Source of the DNA: Halomonas sp. 25-S5
GTDB taxonomy: Bacteria; Pseudomonadota; Gammaproteobacteria; Pseudomonadales; Halomonadaceae
Reading direction: 5' to 3'
NCBI RefSeq assembly: GCF_029889845.1
Contig: NZ_JARANV010000001.1
Coordinates: 62,001-126,000, forward strand
Length of the DNA stretch: 64,000 nucleotides
The position numbers and the translations under genes are program-made. The notes beneath the pieces were generated by a model that saw nothing but the letters and a program-made list of their open reading frames with translations, was not told where the DNA came from and made no database searches. Of this stretch, positions 57,303 to 64,000 are shown in pieces (position 1 is the first letter of the stretch; each line of letters starts with the position of its first letter).

Positions 57303-57539
57303 ATGACCCGCCCACGACACAGCAAGAAGGACATCGAGGCGGCGCTGGTCCATGCCGAGGCGCAGGGCTGGCGGATTGAGCCCGCTTCGGGGCATGCCTG
57401 GGGCCGGCTGTACTGCCCACACAACGACAGCGAGTGCCGCTGTGGCGAGTTCTGCATCGTCAGTGTGTGGAGCAGGCAACTGCGCCGCGTGGTCGACAAC
57501 TGCACGGGTGGCACATCCTCCGAGGAGGACGAGACATGA
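57303..57539 (+). CDS. Small protein of a putative toxin-antitoxin pair
   Basis: A 78-residue protein, MTRPRHSKKDIEAALVHAEA onward, with GWRIEPASGHAWGRLYCPH and CRCGEFCIVSVW. The GHxWG segment, small size and basic start recall HicA-like mRNA interferase toxins (a dsRBD-like fold with a key His), but this is a resemblance, not a firm match. It has four Cys after the His. GGAG lies upstream. Its stop overlaps the next start (ATGA). Lies between pglZ and brxL. Confidence 0.6.
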   Translation: MTRPRHSKKDIEAALVHAEAQGWRIEPASGHAWGRLYCPHNDSECRCGEFCIVSVWSRQLRRVVDNCTGGTSSEEDET

Positions 57540-58063
57540 CGACCTACGACTTTACCCTCAAGTTTGCGGTGCCCGGTGACCTCGGCATGGAGGCGCTGGA
57601 ATCCCGCCTGTTCGAGGCGGGCTGTGACGATGCCTTGATCGGCGTTGGGCTGAAGGGGCGCTTGGCCCTGGAGTTTTCCCGCGAGGCGGGGTCGGCTCAG
57701 CAGGCGATTACCAGCGCCATGGCGGATGTGAAGCGCGCCATCCCTGAGGCCCGACTGATCGAGGTGGGGCCTGACCTGGTCGGCGTCACGGATATCGCCG
57801 AGCTACTGGATTTCACCCGCCAGAACATGCGCAAGTTGCTGCAAAAGCACCTGGCCACCTTTCCACTGCCGCTGCATGAAGGTCGTGCTTCCTTGTGGCA
57901 CCTGACCGAAGTGCTGGACTGGTTCCAGACGCATCAGCGCAGGACCATCGACGAGGCGTTACGCGAGGTGGCACAGGCCGGCATGCAGGCCAATGTGGCC
58001 CGCGAGAGCCGCCGGGTGTCGCCGGAGCACATCCGCCACTTCGATGATGCCCTGGTGTCATAA
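57536..58063 (+). CDS. HTH-containing protein, putative antitoxin
   Basis: A 175-residue protein. The N-terminal ~90 residues are a small alpha/beta domain (MTTYDFTLKFAVPGDLGMEA, LSR-type repeats) and the C-terminal half has a helix-turn-helix-like segment, VTDIAELLDFTRQNMRKLLQ, followed by a Trp-containing strand (RASLWHLTEVLDWFQ), as in MerR/excisionase-like DNA-binding domains. It is coupled to the preceding small gene and stops directly before brxL. The layout (small protein, then larger DNA-binding protein, with a palindrome upstream) suggests antitoxin and autorepressor; it might also repress brxL. Confidence 0.6.
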   Translation: MTTYDFTLKFAVPGDLGMEALESRLFEAGCDDALIGVGLKGRLALEFSREAGSAQQAITSAMADVKRAIPEARLIEVGPDLVGVTDIAELLDFTRQNMRKLLQKHLATFPLPLHEGRASLWHLTEVLDWFQTHQRRTIDEALREVAQAGMQANVARESRRVSPEHIRHFDDALVS

Positions 58064-60148
58064 ATGACCAATCCGATGGAACCCGCTCGAATGGAAGCGC
58101 TCCCCAACGTCAGCACAGACGAGTCTGCCGACCTCGACACCCTGCTCAACACCCACTTTGCCGGCCGGGTGGTGCGCAAGGACCTGACCCAGCGGGTCAA
58201 GGAAGGCGCCAACGTGCCGGTGTACGTGCTGGAGTATCTGCTTGGCATGTACTGCGCCACCGACGATCCGGAGGTGATCGATGAGGGCCTGAAGAACGTC
58301 AAGACGATCCTCACCGACAACTACGTGCGCCCCGACGAGGCCGAGAAGGTCAAGTCGCTGGTCCGCGAGCGAGGCAGCTTCAAGGTGATCGACCGGGTGA
58401 TGGTGCGCCTCAACGAGAAGCAGGACTGTTACGAGGCGGCGTTCAGCAACCTGGGCATCAAGGATGCCGAGATCTCGGCGGGCATCGTCAAGGAGCACGA
58501 GAAGCTGTTGGTGGGCGGGATCTGGGTGATCGCCACCCTGAGCTACTACCACGAGGAGGGTCAGCGCGGCTCGCCGTTCGGGGTCAGCCAGCTCAAGCCG
58601 ATCCAGATGCCCCACATGAACATGGAGGAGCTGTTCGAGGGGCGGCGCGGTTTCACCACCGACCAGTGGCGCGAGGTCCTGGTGCGCTCCATCGGCATGG
58701 AGCCCGCCGAGCTCGACGCCGAGGTGCAGTGGCACCTGCTGGCCCGAATGATTCCCTTCGTCGAGAACAACTACAACGTCTGCGAGCTGGGCCCCCGCGG
58801 CACGGGCAAGAGCCATATCTACAAGGAGTGCTCACCCAACAGCATCCTGGTCTCGGGCGGCCAGACCACCGTGGCCAATCTGTTCTACAACATGAGCTCG
58901 CGGCGCATCGGCCTGGTGGGCATGTGGGACCTGGTGGCCTTCGACGAGGTGGCCGGCATCTCGTTCAAGGACAAGGACGGCGTGCAGATCATGAAGGACT
59001 ACATGGCCTCCGGCTCCTTCGCTCGCGGGCGCGAGCAGATGGAGGCCTCTGCCTCCATGGTGTTCATCGGCAACATCAACCAGAGCGTCGAGTCGCTGGT
59101 GAAGACCAGCCACCTGCTGACCCCATTCCCCGACGCCATGATCGATGCCGCCTTCTTCGACCGCTTCCACGCCTATATCCCGGGCTGGGAGATCCCCAAG
59201 ATGCGGCCATCGTTCTTCACCCAGCGCTACGGCTTCATTGTCGACTACCTGGCCGAGTTCTTCTGCGAGATGCGCAAGCGCAGCTTCGCCGATGCCATCG
59301 ACCAGCACTTCCGCCTGGGCGACAACCTCAACCAGCGTGACGTCATCGCCGTGCGCAAGACCGTCTCCGGCCTGCTTAAGCTTTTGCACCCCCATGGCAA
59401 GTACCAGAAAGACGACGTCCGCCAGTGCCTGGCGTACGCCCTGCAGGTGCGCCGCCGGGTGAAGGAGCAGCTGAAGAAGATCGGCGGCATGGAGTTTTAC
59501 GACGTCCACTTCAGCTACATCGACAAGGAGACGCTTGAGGAGCACTTCGTCTCGGTGAAGGAGCAGGGCGGCGGCGGGCTGATTCCCGAGGGCCTCGGCA
59601 AGCCAGGCGTGGTGCACACCATCGGACTCAGCGACAAGGGCATGCCGGGGGTCTACCGCATCGAGCTGCAGGTCACCGCCGGCAGCGGCAAGTTGGCGAT
59701 GTCGGGGCTGTGGAACTCCACCGCCGCCAAGGAGCAGGTCAAGATGGCCTTCGACTACTTCAAGGCCAATGCCAGCCGCGTCAGCGGCTCCAGCAAGGTG
59801 CTGGAGCACGACTTCCACCTGCACGTGGTCGACCTGCAGAATACCGGCGTACTGCGCGACCTCGCCCTGGCCAGCCTGGTGGCCTTCGCATCAGGGTTGC
59901 TGGGCAGGCCCACCCAGGGCCAGATGGTGGTGCTGGGCGACATGAGCCTGGGCGGGAGCCTGAAGCCCGTGGAGAGCCTGGCCGAGTGCCTGCAGGTGTC
60001 CTTCGACGCCGGCGGCAAGCGCGTCACCCTGCCCATGGCCAGTGCCGCGGATATCGCCACCATTCCCGCCGAGCTGTTCACCAAGTTCCAGACCAGCTTC
60101 TATGCCGAGCCGGTGGATGCCGTGGTGAAGGCGCTGGGGGTGGAGTAA
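58064..60148 (+). CDS. brxL: BrxL, BREX Lon-like AAA+ protein
   Basis: A 694-residue BrxL. The AAA+ core has Walker A GPRGTGKSHIYKE at about 242-254, Walker B-like DLVAFDEVAGISF, and VFIGNINQSVESL. The C-terminal ~200 residues form a Lon-like domain (GMPGVYRIELQVTAGSGKLA, LGDMSLGGSLKPVESL). Homologues form DNA-encircling hexamers needed for phage blocking. The ATG at 58064 follows the preceding stop directly without a ribosome binding site; ATG 58091 (MEALPNVST) is an alternative. It is the last BREX core gene. Confidence 0.93.
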   Translation: MTNPMEPARMEALPNVSTDESADLDTLLNTHFAGRVVRKDLTQRVKEGANVPVYVLEYLLGMYCATDDPEVIDEGLKNVKTILTDNYVRPDEAEKVKSLVRERGSFKVIDRVMVRLNEKQDCYEAAFSNLGIKDAEISAGIVKEHEKLLVGGIWVIATLSYYHEEGQRGSPFGVSQLKPIQMPHMNMEELFEGRRGFTTDQWREVLVRSIGMEPAELDAEVQWHLLARMIPFVENNYNVCELGPRGTGKSHIYKECSPNSILVSGGQTTVANLFYNMSSRRIGLVGMWDLVAFDEVAGISFKDKDGVQIMKDYMASGSFARGREQMEASASMVFIGNINQSVESLVKTSHLLTPFPDAMIDAAFFDRFHAYIPGWEIPKMRPSFFTQRYGFIVDYLAEFFCEMRKRSFADAIDQHFRLGDNLNQRDVIAVRKTVSGLLKLLHPHGKYQKDDVRQCLAYALQVRRRVKEQLKKIGGMEFYDVHFSYIDKETLEEHFVSVKEQGGGGLIPEGLGKPGVVHTIGLSDKGMPGVYRIELQVTAGSGKLAMSGLWNSTAAKEQVKMAFDYFKANASRVSGSSKVLEHDFHLHVVDLQNTGVLRDLALASLVAFASGLLGRPTQGQMVVLGDMSLGGSLKPVESLAECLQVSFDAGGKRVTLPMASAADIATIPAELFTKFQTSFYAEPVDAVVKALGVE

Positions 60149-60185
60149 TCCCCCTTACCCCGACAACGATTCTGGAGAGAATCTA

Positions 60186-60422
60186 GTGAGCACCGAACCC
60201 GAACTTATTCAGAGCCCACTCAGCCAGTCCATCACCCGCGATGGCCACACCCTGCAAGTCGATATCTACCGCCTGGAGGAGGAGGTCGACTGGCTGCTGG
60301 AGGTCGTTAACGCGGACGGCACCTCCCACGTCTGGGACGACCGCTTCACCACCGACCAGGCTGCCTTGGGTGCGCTGCATGCAGCCATCGATGAGGAGGG
60401 CATCGGTGTCTTTCTGGACTGA
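60186..60422 (+). CDS. Small conserved hypothetical protein after brxL
   Basis: A 78-residue acidic protein with a GTG start and GGAGAG about 8 bases upstream, 37 bp after brxL. It has a beta-sheet-like core (HTLQVDIYRLEEEVDWLLEV, GTSHVWDDRFTTDQAALGAL). No Cys, membrane or DNA-binding motif. Its distance and strand suggest it is the last gene of the BREX transcript, which ends at the terminator at 60522. Function unknown. Confidence 0.65.
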   Translation: MSTEPELIQSPLSQSITRDGHTLQVDIYRLEEEVDWLLEVVNADGTSHVWDDRFTTDQAALGALHAAIDEEGIGVFLD

Positions 60423-60521
60423 CGCCTTGGCATAGAGGAAGCAATAGGAGGGTAGGGCGCGGGACGTCGCTGGTTGTTGCTCTCGCATGGAACCCATATG
60501 GAATCCACGGGAGCGACAACG

Positions 60522-60563
60522 AAAAACGGCCACTTGCTGCAAAGAGCTAAGTGGCCGTTTTTT
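60522..60563. terminator. Bidirectional intrinsic terminator
   Basis: AAAAACGGCCACTT and AAGTGGCCGTTTTT form a 14-bp stem with a 13-nt loop; an A-run on the left and T-run on the right let it work in both directions. It ends the BREX transcript (+) and the tRNA-Pro transcript (-). Confidence 0.9.
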
Positions 60564-60573
60564 CTGATATTTC

Positions 60574-60650
60574 TGGTCGGAGCGACAGGATTCGAACCTG
60601 CGACCTTTGCAACCCCATTGCAACGCGCTACCAAGCTGCGCCACGCTCCG
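60574..60650 (-). tRNA. tRNA-Pro (anticodon GGG)
   Basis: A 77-nt cloverleaf including a coded CCA end. The acceptor stem CGGAGCG pairs with CGCTCCG; D loop AGCTTGGTAG; anticodon stem-loop TTGCA-ATGGGGT-TGCAA gives anticodon GGG; T arm GCAGG-TTCGAAT-CCTGT. It reads proline codons CCC/CCU. The 3' end faces the BREX island. Confidence 0.95.
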
Positions 60651-60861
60651 ATGCGGTTTTCGGGCTACCTGGCCTGTGGATCCTGGCCCCCGAGAACGAG
60701 GCGTATACTAGCGCGTCGCGGGGCAAATGAAAAGTCCCTTTTGCGCTTCCGTTTCAATTGCTTGGCGGGTCGTTTCGGCGAGGCCCCGGATCCCGGTGCT
60801 TCTGTCACACTGTCTGCAATGAGAACCTGCTCCGCGGGGAGCTGCCGAGAGGAGGGCGGAT

Positions 60862-61239
60862 ATGCCGTTGATCATGGGGATGAGCATGCTGCTGGCCTGC
60901 CAGTTTGCCGGCGAGCTGGTGGCGAGGGGACTCACGCTGTCGATACCGGGGCCGGTGATCGGCATGGTGATCCTGCTGGTGGCCTTGATGATCCGCGGCA
61001 AGGTGCCGTCGAGCCTGCGCCTGACGGGGGAGGGGCTGCTGCGCTACCTGACGCTGCTGTTCGTGCCCGCCGGGGTGGGGTTGATGGTGCACTTCGAGTT
61101 GATCGGGGCCGACCTCTGGCCGATCGTGGTGACCCTGGTGGTATCCACGGCGGTGACCCTGGGCGTGACGGCCTGGGTGCTGGAACGCCTGCAACATGGC
61201 CATTCCCGGCGCAACGGCGGGCCGGGAGGCAAGGCATGA
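60862..61239 (+). CDS. CidA/LrgA family membrane protein
   Basis: A 125-residue holin-like protein with four membrane helices; SIPGPVIGMVILLVALM and RYLTLLFVPAGVGLMVH are family signatures. CidA/LrgA proteins are linked to control of murein hydrolases, cell lysis and, in some bacteria, pyruvate or small-acid uptake together with the LrgB-type partner. The ATG follows GAGGAGGG by ~6 bases. Its stop overlaps the partner's start (ATGA). Confidence 0.87.
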   Translation: MPLIMGMSMLLACQFAGELVARGLTLSIPGPVIGMVILLVALMIRGKVPSSLRLTGEGLLRYLTLLFVPAGVGLMVHFELIGADLWPIVVTLVVSTAVTLGVTAWVLERLQHGHSRRNGGPGGKA

Positions 61240-61967
61240 ATGTCGCCATCCTCGACCAGCTGTGGGTCTATCTCTCGGGCAATCCGCTGCTCTCGCTGCT
61301 GACGACCCTGCTGGTCTTTGTCCTGGCGGTGCGAATCAACCGCGCCGTGGGCGGTACCCCGCTGCTGCACCCGGTTACGCTCGCCATCGCCATGCTGATC
61401 GCCCTGCTGCTGCTGGTGGACATGGATTACCGTACCTACTTCGAGGGGGCCCAGTTCATCCACTTCCTGCTGGGGCCGGCCACGGTGGCCCTGGCGATTC
61501 CCTTGTATGACCATCGCGAGCGGGTGCGTCGCCTGCTGTGGCCGCTGTTGCTGGCCTGCGGGGCGGGGATCGTCACGGCGGTGGCGTCCACCCTGGGGTT
61601 GGCCATGCTGCTCGGCGCGCGCACCGAGACGCTGCTGTCGTTGGCGCCGCGCTCGGTTACCTCGCCGATCGCCATGGGCATCGCCGAGCAGATCGGCGGG
61701 ATTCCCTCGCTGGCCGCCGGCCTGGTGTTGTTGACCGGTTCGATCGGCTGCGCCCTGGGGCCCTGGATCTTCCGCCTGCTGCGGATCAAGGATCCGGTGG
61801 TGCAGGGCTTCACGCTGGGGCTGGCGGCGCATGGCTTCGGCACCGCCCACGCCTTCGCCCGCCTGGGGGCCGTGGCCGGTGCCTTTTCCGGCCTGGCAAT
61901 GGGGCTGACGGGCCTGCTGACCGCCTTCCTGTTGCCCCTGATCATCCGGCTGTTCGGCTTCGGCTGA
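61236..61967 (+). CDS. CidB/LrgB family membrane protein
   Basis: A 243-residue partner of the CidA/LrgA-like protein with about seven membrane helices. LLGPATVALAIPLYDHRE, PRSVTSPIAMGIAEQIGG and GLAAHGFGTAHAFA are hallmark segments of the LrgB family. Coupled translation with the previous gene supports a joint transporter. A longer upstream frame covers the tRNA and is not coding. Confidence 0.9.
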   Translation: MNVAILDQLWVYLSGNPLLSLLTTLLVFVLAVRINRAVGGTPLLHPVTLAIAMLIALLLLVDMDYRTYFEGAQFIHFLLGPATVALAIPLYDHRERVRRLLWPLLLACGAGIVTAVASTLGLAMLLGARTETLLSLAPRSVTSPIAMGIAEQIGGIPSLAAGLVLLTGSIGCALGPWIFRLLRIKDPVVQGFTLGLAAHGFGTAHAFARLGAVAGAFSGLAMGLTGLLTAFLLPLIIRLFGFG

Positions 61968-62100
61968 GCTCACGTTCACGGGGGCGGGTACAACGCGACA
62001 GGATCACCTCGGTCCGGCACGGCAGGGGGTCCCTGCCTTGCCGTTCGCATCCTTCCCTGTGTGCCGCGCGCGCATCGCCCCCGGTATGTTCGAGGAGCGC

Positions 62101-62457
62101 TCAGATCTCTTCCCAGAGACGCTTGCGGAAGTCATGGGAGAGCTCTGCGGCCTTCTGCATCCGCTCCATCTGGGCGTCGGTCACCTCCTTGATGAGCTGC
62201 TGATAGCGCTCCTGCATCTCGGCCGGGGTCTGAGGGGTCTCCCCCTCGAAGGATTGGGCGATCTTCTGGCCGCTCTCGGCGAGTGCCTGGAGGAACTGCG
62301 ACTCGAACTGCATGGCGTCGGCCATGCTCTCCATCCAGGCCAGCTGCATGCGAGCCATGGGCGTGGCCCCCTGCGTGAACTGTTTTTGCCACCACTCCAT
62401 CATCGGCTCTGTCGCGGCCAGGGCAGGGTTGGCCGTGGTGTCTTTGTGCTTGGTCAT
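62101..62457 (-). CDS. Phasin-like small helical protein
   Basis: A 118-residue protein, almost wholly helical and amphipathic, with AAGGAG 7 bases before ATG 62457. WQKQFTQGATPMARMQLAWM, FESQFLQALAESGQKIAQSF and MQERYQQLIKEVTDAQMERM look like phasin-type segments that coat polyhydroxyalkanoate granules. No PHA synthase lies in the window, so the call is by character only. Confidence 0.55.
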   Translation of the reverse strand: MTKHKDTTANPALAATEPMMEWWQKQFTQGATPMARMQLAWMESMADAMQFESQFLQALAESGQKIAQSFEGETPQTPAEMQERYQQLIKEVTDAQMERMQKAAELSHDFRKRLWEEI

Positions 62458-62662
62458 GGTCGGTCTCCTTGGGGATCCCTGGCGGGATGAGGTATCACGT
62501 TCGGCTCTCCTCTGCAGTGTAGAAGATGAATGCGGTTTTGTGCGTTGCAGCGAAAGGGGCGTCGCCTGCGGCGCTTGGCGTGGAAGGCGTCCACGGGTCG
62601 GTCCTGGCGGCATGGTCTAGGGTGGTTGGGAGTCCGTCGGCGGTAGATTGAGGAGAAACGGG

Positions 62663-62836
62663 ATGTGGCAAGCGATCAAATCGGTACTGGCGGCCTTCCT
62701 GGGGGTGCAGAAGGATGAGCGGCGGCGTGAGGACTTCGCGTCTAACCGTCCCGGCACCTTCATCGCGGCGGGGCTGCTCTTGGGGTTGGTGTTCGTGGTG
62801 CTGGTGGCGCTCGTGGCCATGCTGGCAGCGCGCTGA
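62663..62836 (+). CDS. DUF2970 small membrane protein
   Basis: A 57-residue protein starting MWQAIKSVLAAFLGVQKDER, the DUF2970 signature, followed by NRPGTFIAAGLLLGLVFVVL as one membrane helix. GAGGAG lies 7 bases before the ATG. DUF2970 genes are often found next to cytochrome c oxidase genes, as here (coxB starts 120 bp on). Exact role unknown. Confidence 0.82.
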   Translation: MWQAIKSVLAAFLGVQKDERRREDFASNRPGTFIAAGLLLGLVFVVLVALVAMLAAR

Positions 62837-62956
62837 ACGGCCCAGCGTTGACGATGCCGTTTACCTGCCTCGTGGCGACAGGGGTGACGAACTGTCGCAC
62901 TCTTCTATACTGCCTCAAGCGCTCGCTAATACAACAATGACCCTGAGGAGGCGCCG

Positions 62957-64000
62957 ATGCGCACGTTGCTCGTGTGGATGGCGGGGGGGCTGGCCTCCGC
63001 AGCCCTGACCCCGATTGCGCTGGCCAATGGCTGGAACATGCCGGTCGGTGTCACGGCGCTCAGCCGTGACATCTATTCCCTGCACATGATCATCTTCTGG
63101 ATCTGCGTGATCATCGGGGTCATCGTCTTCGGGGCGATGTTCTACTCGCTGTTTCGCTATCGCCATTCGCGTGGCGCCAAGGCGGCCACCTTCCACGAGC
63201 ACACCAGCGTGGAGGTGATCTGGACGGCGATCCCGCTGCTGATTCTGGTGGCCATGGCAGTGCCCGCCACCGCCACCCTCAAGAACATGTATGACACCTC
63301 CGAGGCCGACCTCGACATCATGGTCACCGGCCAGCAGTGGCGCTGGCGCTACGAGTATCTGGGAGAAGAGGTCGCCTTCACCTCCAATCTGAGCACCCCC
63401 CGCGAGCAGATCAGCGGCGCCGACGAGAAGGGCGAGAACTACCTGCTCGAGGTAGACGAGCCGCTGGTGCTGCCGGTGGGACAGAAGGTGCGCCTGCTGC
63501 TGACGTCGGACGACGTCATCCACTCCTGGTGGGTGCCGGATCTCGCGGTCAAGCAGGACGCCATCCCCGGATTCGTCAACGAGAACTGGGTGCGCATCGA
63601 AGAGCCCGGCATCTATCGCGGCCAGTGCACCGAACTGTGCGGCAAGGACCATGCCTTCATGCCGGTGGTGGTCGAGGCCGTCGAGCAGGAGCGCTTCGAC
63701 GAGTGGCTGGCCGAGCGCAAGGTGGCCGCCGCGCAGGAGGCCGCTGGCGTCGATCGCGAGTGGGGCATGGATGAGCTGATGGCGCGTGGCGAGCAGGTCT
63801 ACGGCTCGGTGTGTGCCACCTGCCACCAGCCCGACGGCAGCGGCAATCCGCCTGCCTTCCCCGCGCTGGCCGGCAACCAGGCATTGATGAATGAACGCGA
63901 TCGTCATATCAACACGGTGATCAATGGCGTCTCGGGGGCCGCGATGCCGGCGTTCCGCAATACGCTCAATGCGGTGGAAATTGCCGCGGTGATCACCTAC
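62957..64000 (+). CDS. coxB: Cytochrome c oxidase subunit II with fused cytochrome c domain (3' end cut)
   Basis: At least 348 residues, running off the window end. A signal peptide and two membrane helices precede a cupredoxin domain with the CuA ligands in HSWWVPDLAVKQDAIPG and CTELCGKDHAFM (Cys224, Cys228). A C-terminal class I cytochrome c domain follows, with heme site CATCH (near residue 287) and a distal Met in SGAAMPAF. The fusion marks a caa3-type oxidase subunit that takes electrons from cytochrome c and passes them to subunit I. GAGGAG precedes ATG 62957. The rest of the cox operon presumably follows. Confidence 0.93.
   Translation, partial: MRTLLVWMAGGLASAALTPIALANGWNMPVGVTALSRDIYSLHMIIFWICVIIGVIVFGAMFYSLFRYRHSRGAKAATFHEHTSVEVIWTAIPLLILVAMAVPATATLKNMYDTSEADLDIMVTGQQWRWRYEYLGEEVAFTSNLSTPREQISGADEKGENYLLEVDEPLVLPVGQKVRLLLTSDDVIHSWWVPDLAVKQDAIPGFVNENWVRIEEPGIYRGQCTELCGKDHAFMPVVVEAVEQERFDEWLAERKVAAAQEAAGVDREWGMDELMARGEQVYGSVCATCHQPDGSGNPPAFPALAGNQALMNERDRHINTVINGVSGAAMPAFRNTLNAVEIAAVITY

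Noticed and set aside
60510-60587. 9-bp direct repeat GGAGCGACA left of and inside tRNA-Pro, considered as an att site pair
   Set aside because: Too short and only 69 bp apart; it does not bracket the island and no integrase is present.
60474-61235. Upstream extension of the LrgB-like frame over tRNA-Pro and the CidA-like gene
   Set aside because: It crosses a terminator and a tRNA gene; the ATG at 61236 with ATGA coupling is the proper start.

Overview
The window is a GC-rich gammaproteobacterial chromosome segment. Gene content and protein style (CIO-type bd oxidase, PqiABC, TRAP transporter, DUF2970 gene next to coxB) point to Halomonadaceae, probably Halomonas or a close relative. This taxonomic call is an inference from protein families, not from a search.

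The left part (1-37,600) is ordinary core or variable chromosome. In order it holds an rhlE DEAD-box helicase; the pqiABC envelope lipid-transport operon; a YrbG-type antiporter; a cioAB-cydDC block (cyanide-insensitive quinol oxidase plus its thiol ABC exporter); an adenine deaminase; a diguanylate cyclase; an AbrB-VapC toxin-antitoxin pair; and a purine-degradation cluster (guanine deaminase, XdhA-XdhB-XdhC) divergent from a RutR-like TetR regulator with a perfect inverted-repeat operator between them. Next come hrpB, a P-type cation ATPase, rluF, a DUF938 methyltransferase, a small lipoprotein, a DctPQM TRAP transporter, a GNAT enzyme, a GlxA/AraC regulator, and an iron-linked pair: a PiuC-type dioxygenase divergent from a secreted Gly/Glu/His-repeat protein.

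The centre (37,748-60,422) is a defence island built on a complete type 1 BREX operon: brxA, brxB, brxC, pglX, pglZ, brxL, all on the + strand. Three sets of extra genes interrupt it. Between brxC and pglX is a RecQ-like helicase fused to a ComF-like phosphoribosyltransferase, overlapping a DprA-like protein. Between pglX and pglZ is an AT-rich accessory block: a TIR-like (DUF1863) protein overlapping a SLATT-like membrane protein, an unknown 258-residue protein flanked by weak attC-like sequences, a frameshifted small gene, another small gene, and a HigBA pair. Between pglZ and brxL is a coupled small-protein/HTH-protein pair that looks like a toxin-antitoxin module and is preceded by a 20-bp perfect palindrome. 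The middle of pglX is strikingly AT-rich, as expected for an exchanged target-recognition region.

The right flank (60,522-64,000) has a bidirectional terminator, tRNA-Pro(GGG) whose 3' end faces the island, a CidAB/LrgAB pair, a phasin-like gene, a DUF2970 gene and a coxB gene (subunit II of a cytochrome c oxidase with a fused cytochrome c domain) cut by the window end.

The most promising undescribed biology is the RecQ-ComF fusion/DprA pair and the TIR-like/SLATT pair, both nested inside BREX. No integrase, transposase, CRISPR array or prophage gene was seen.
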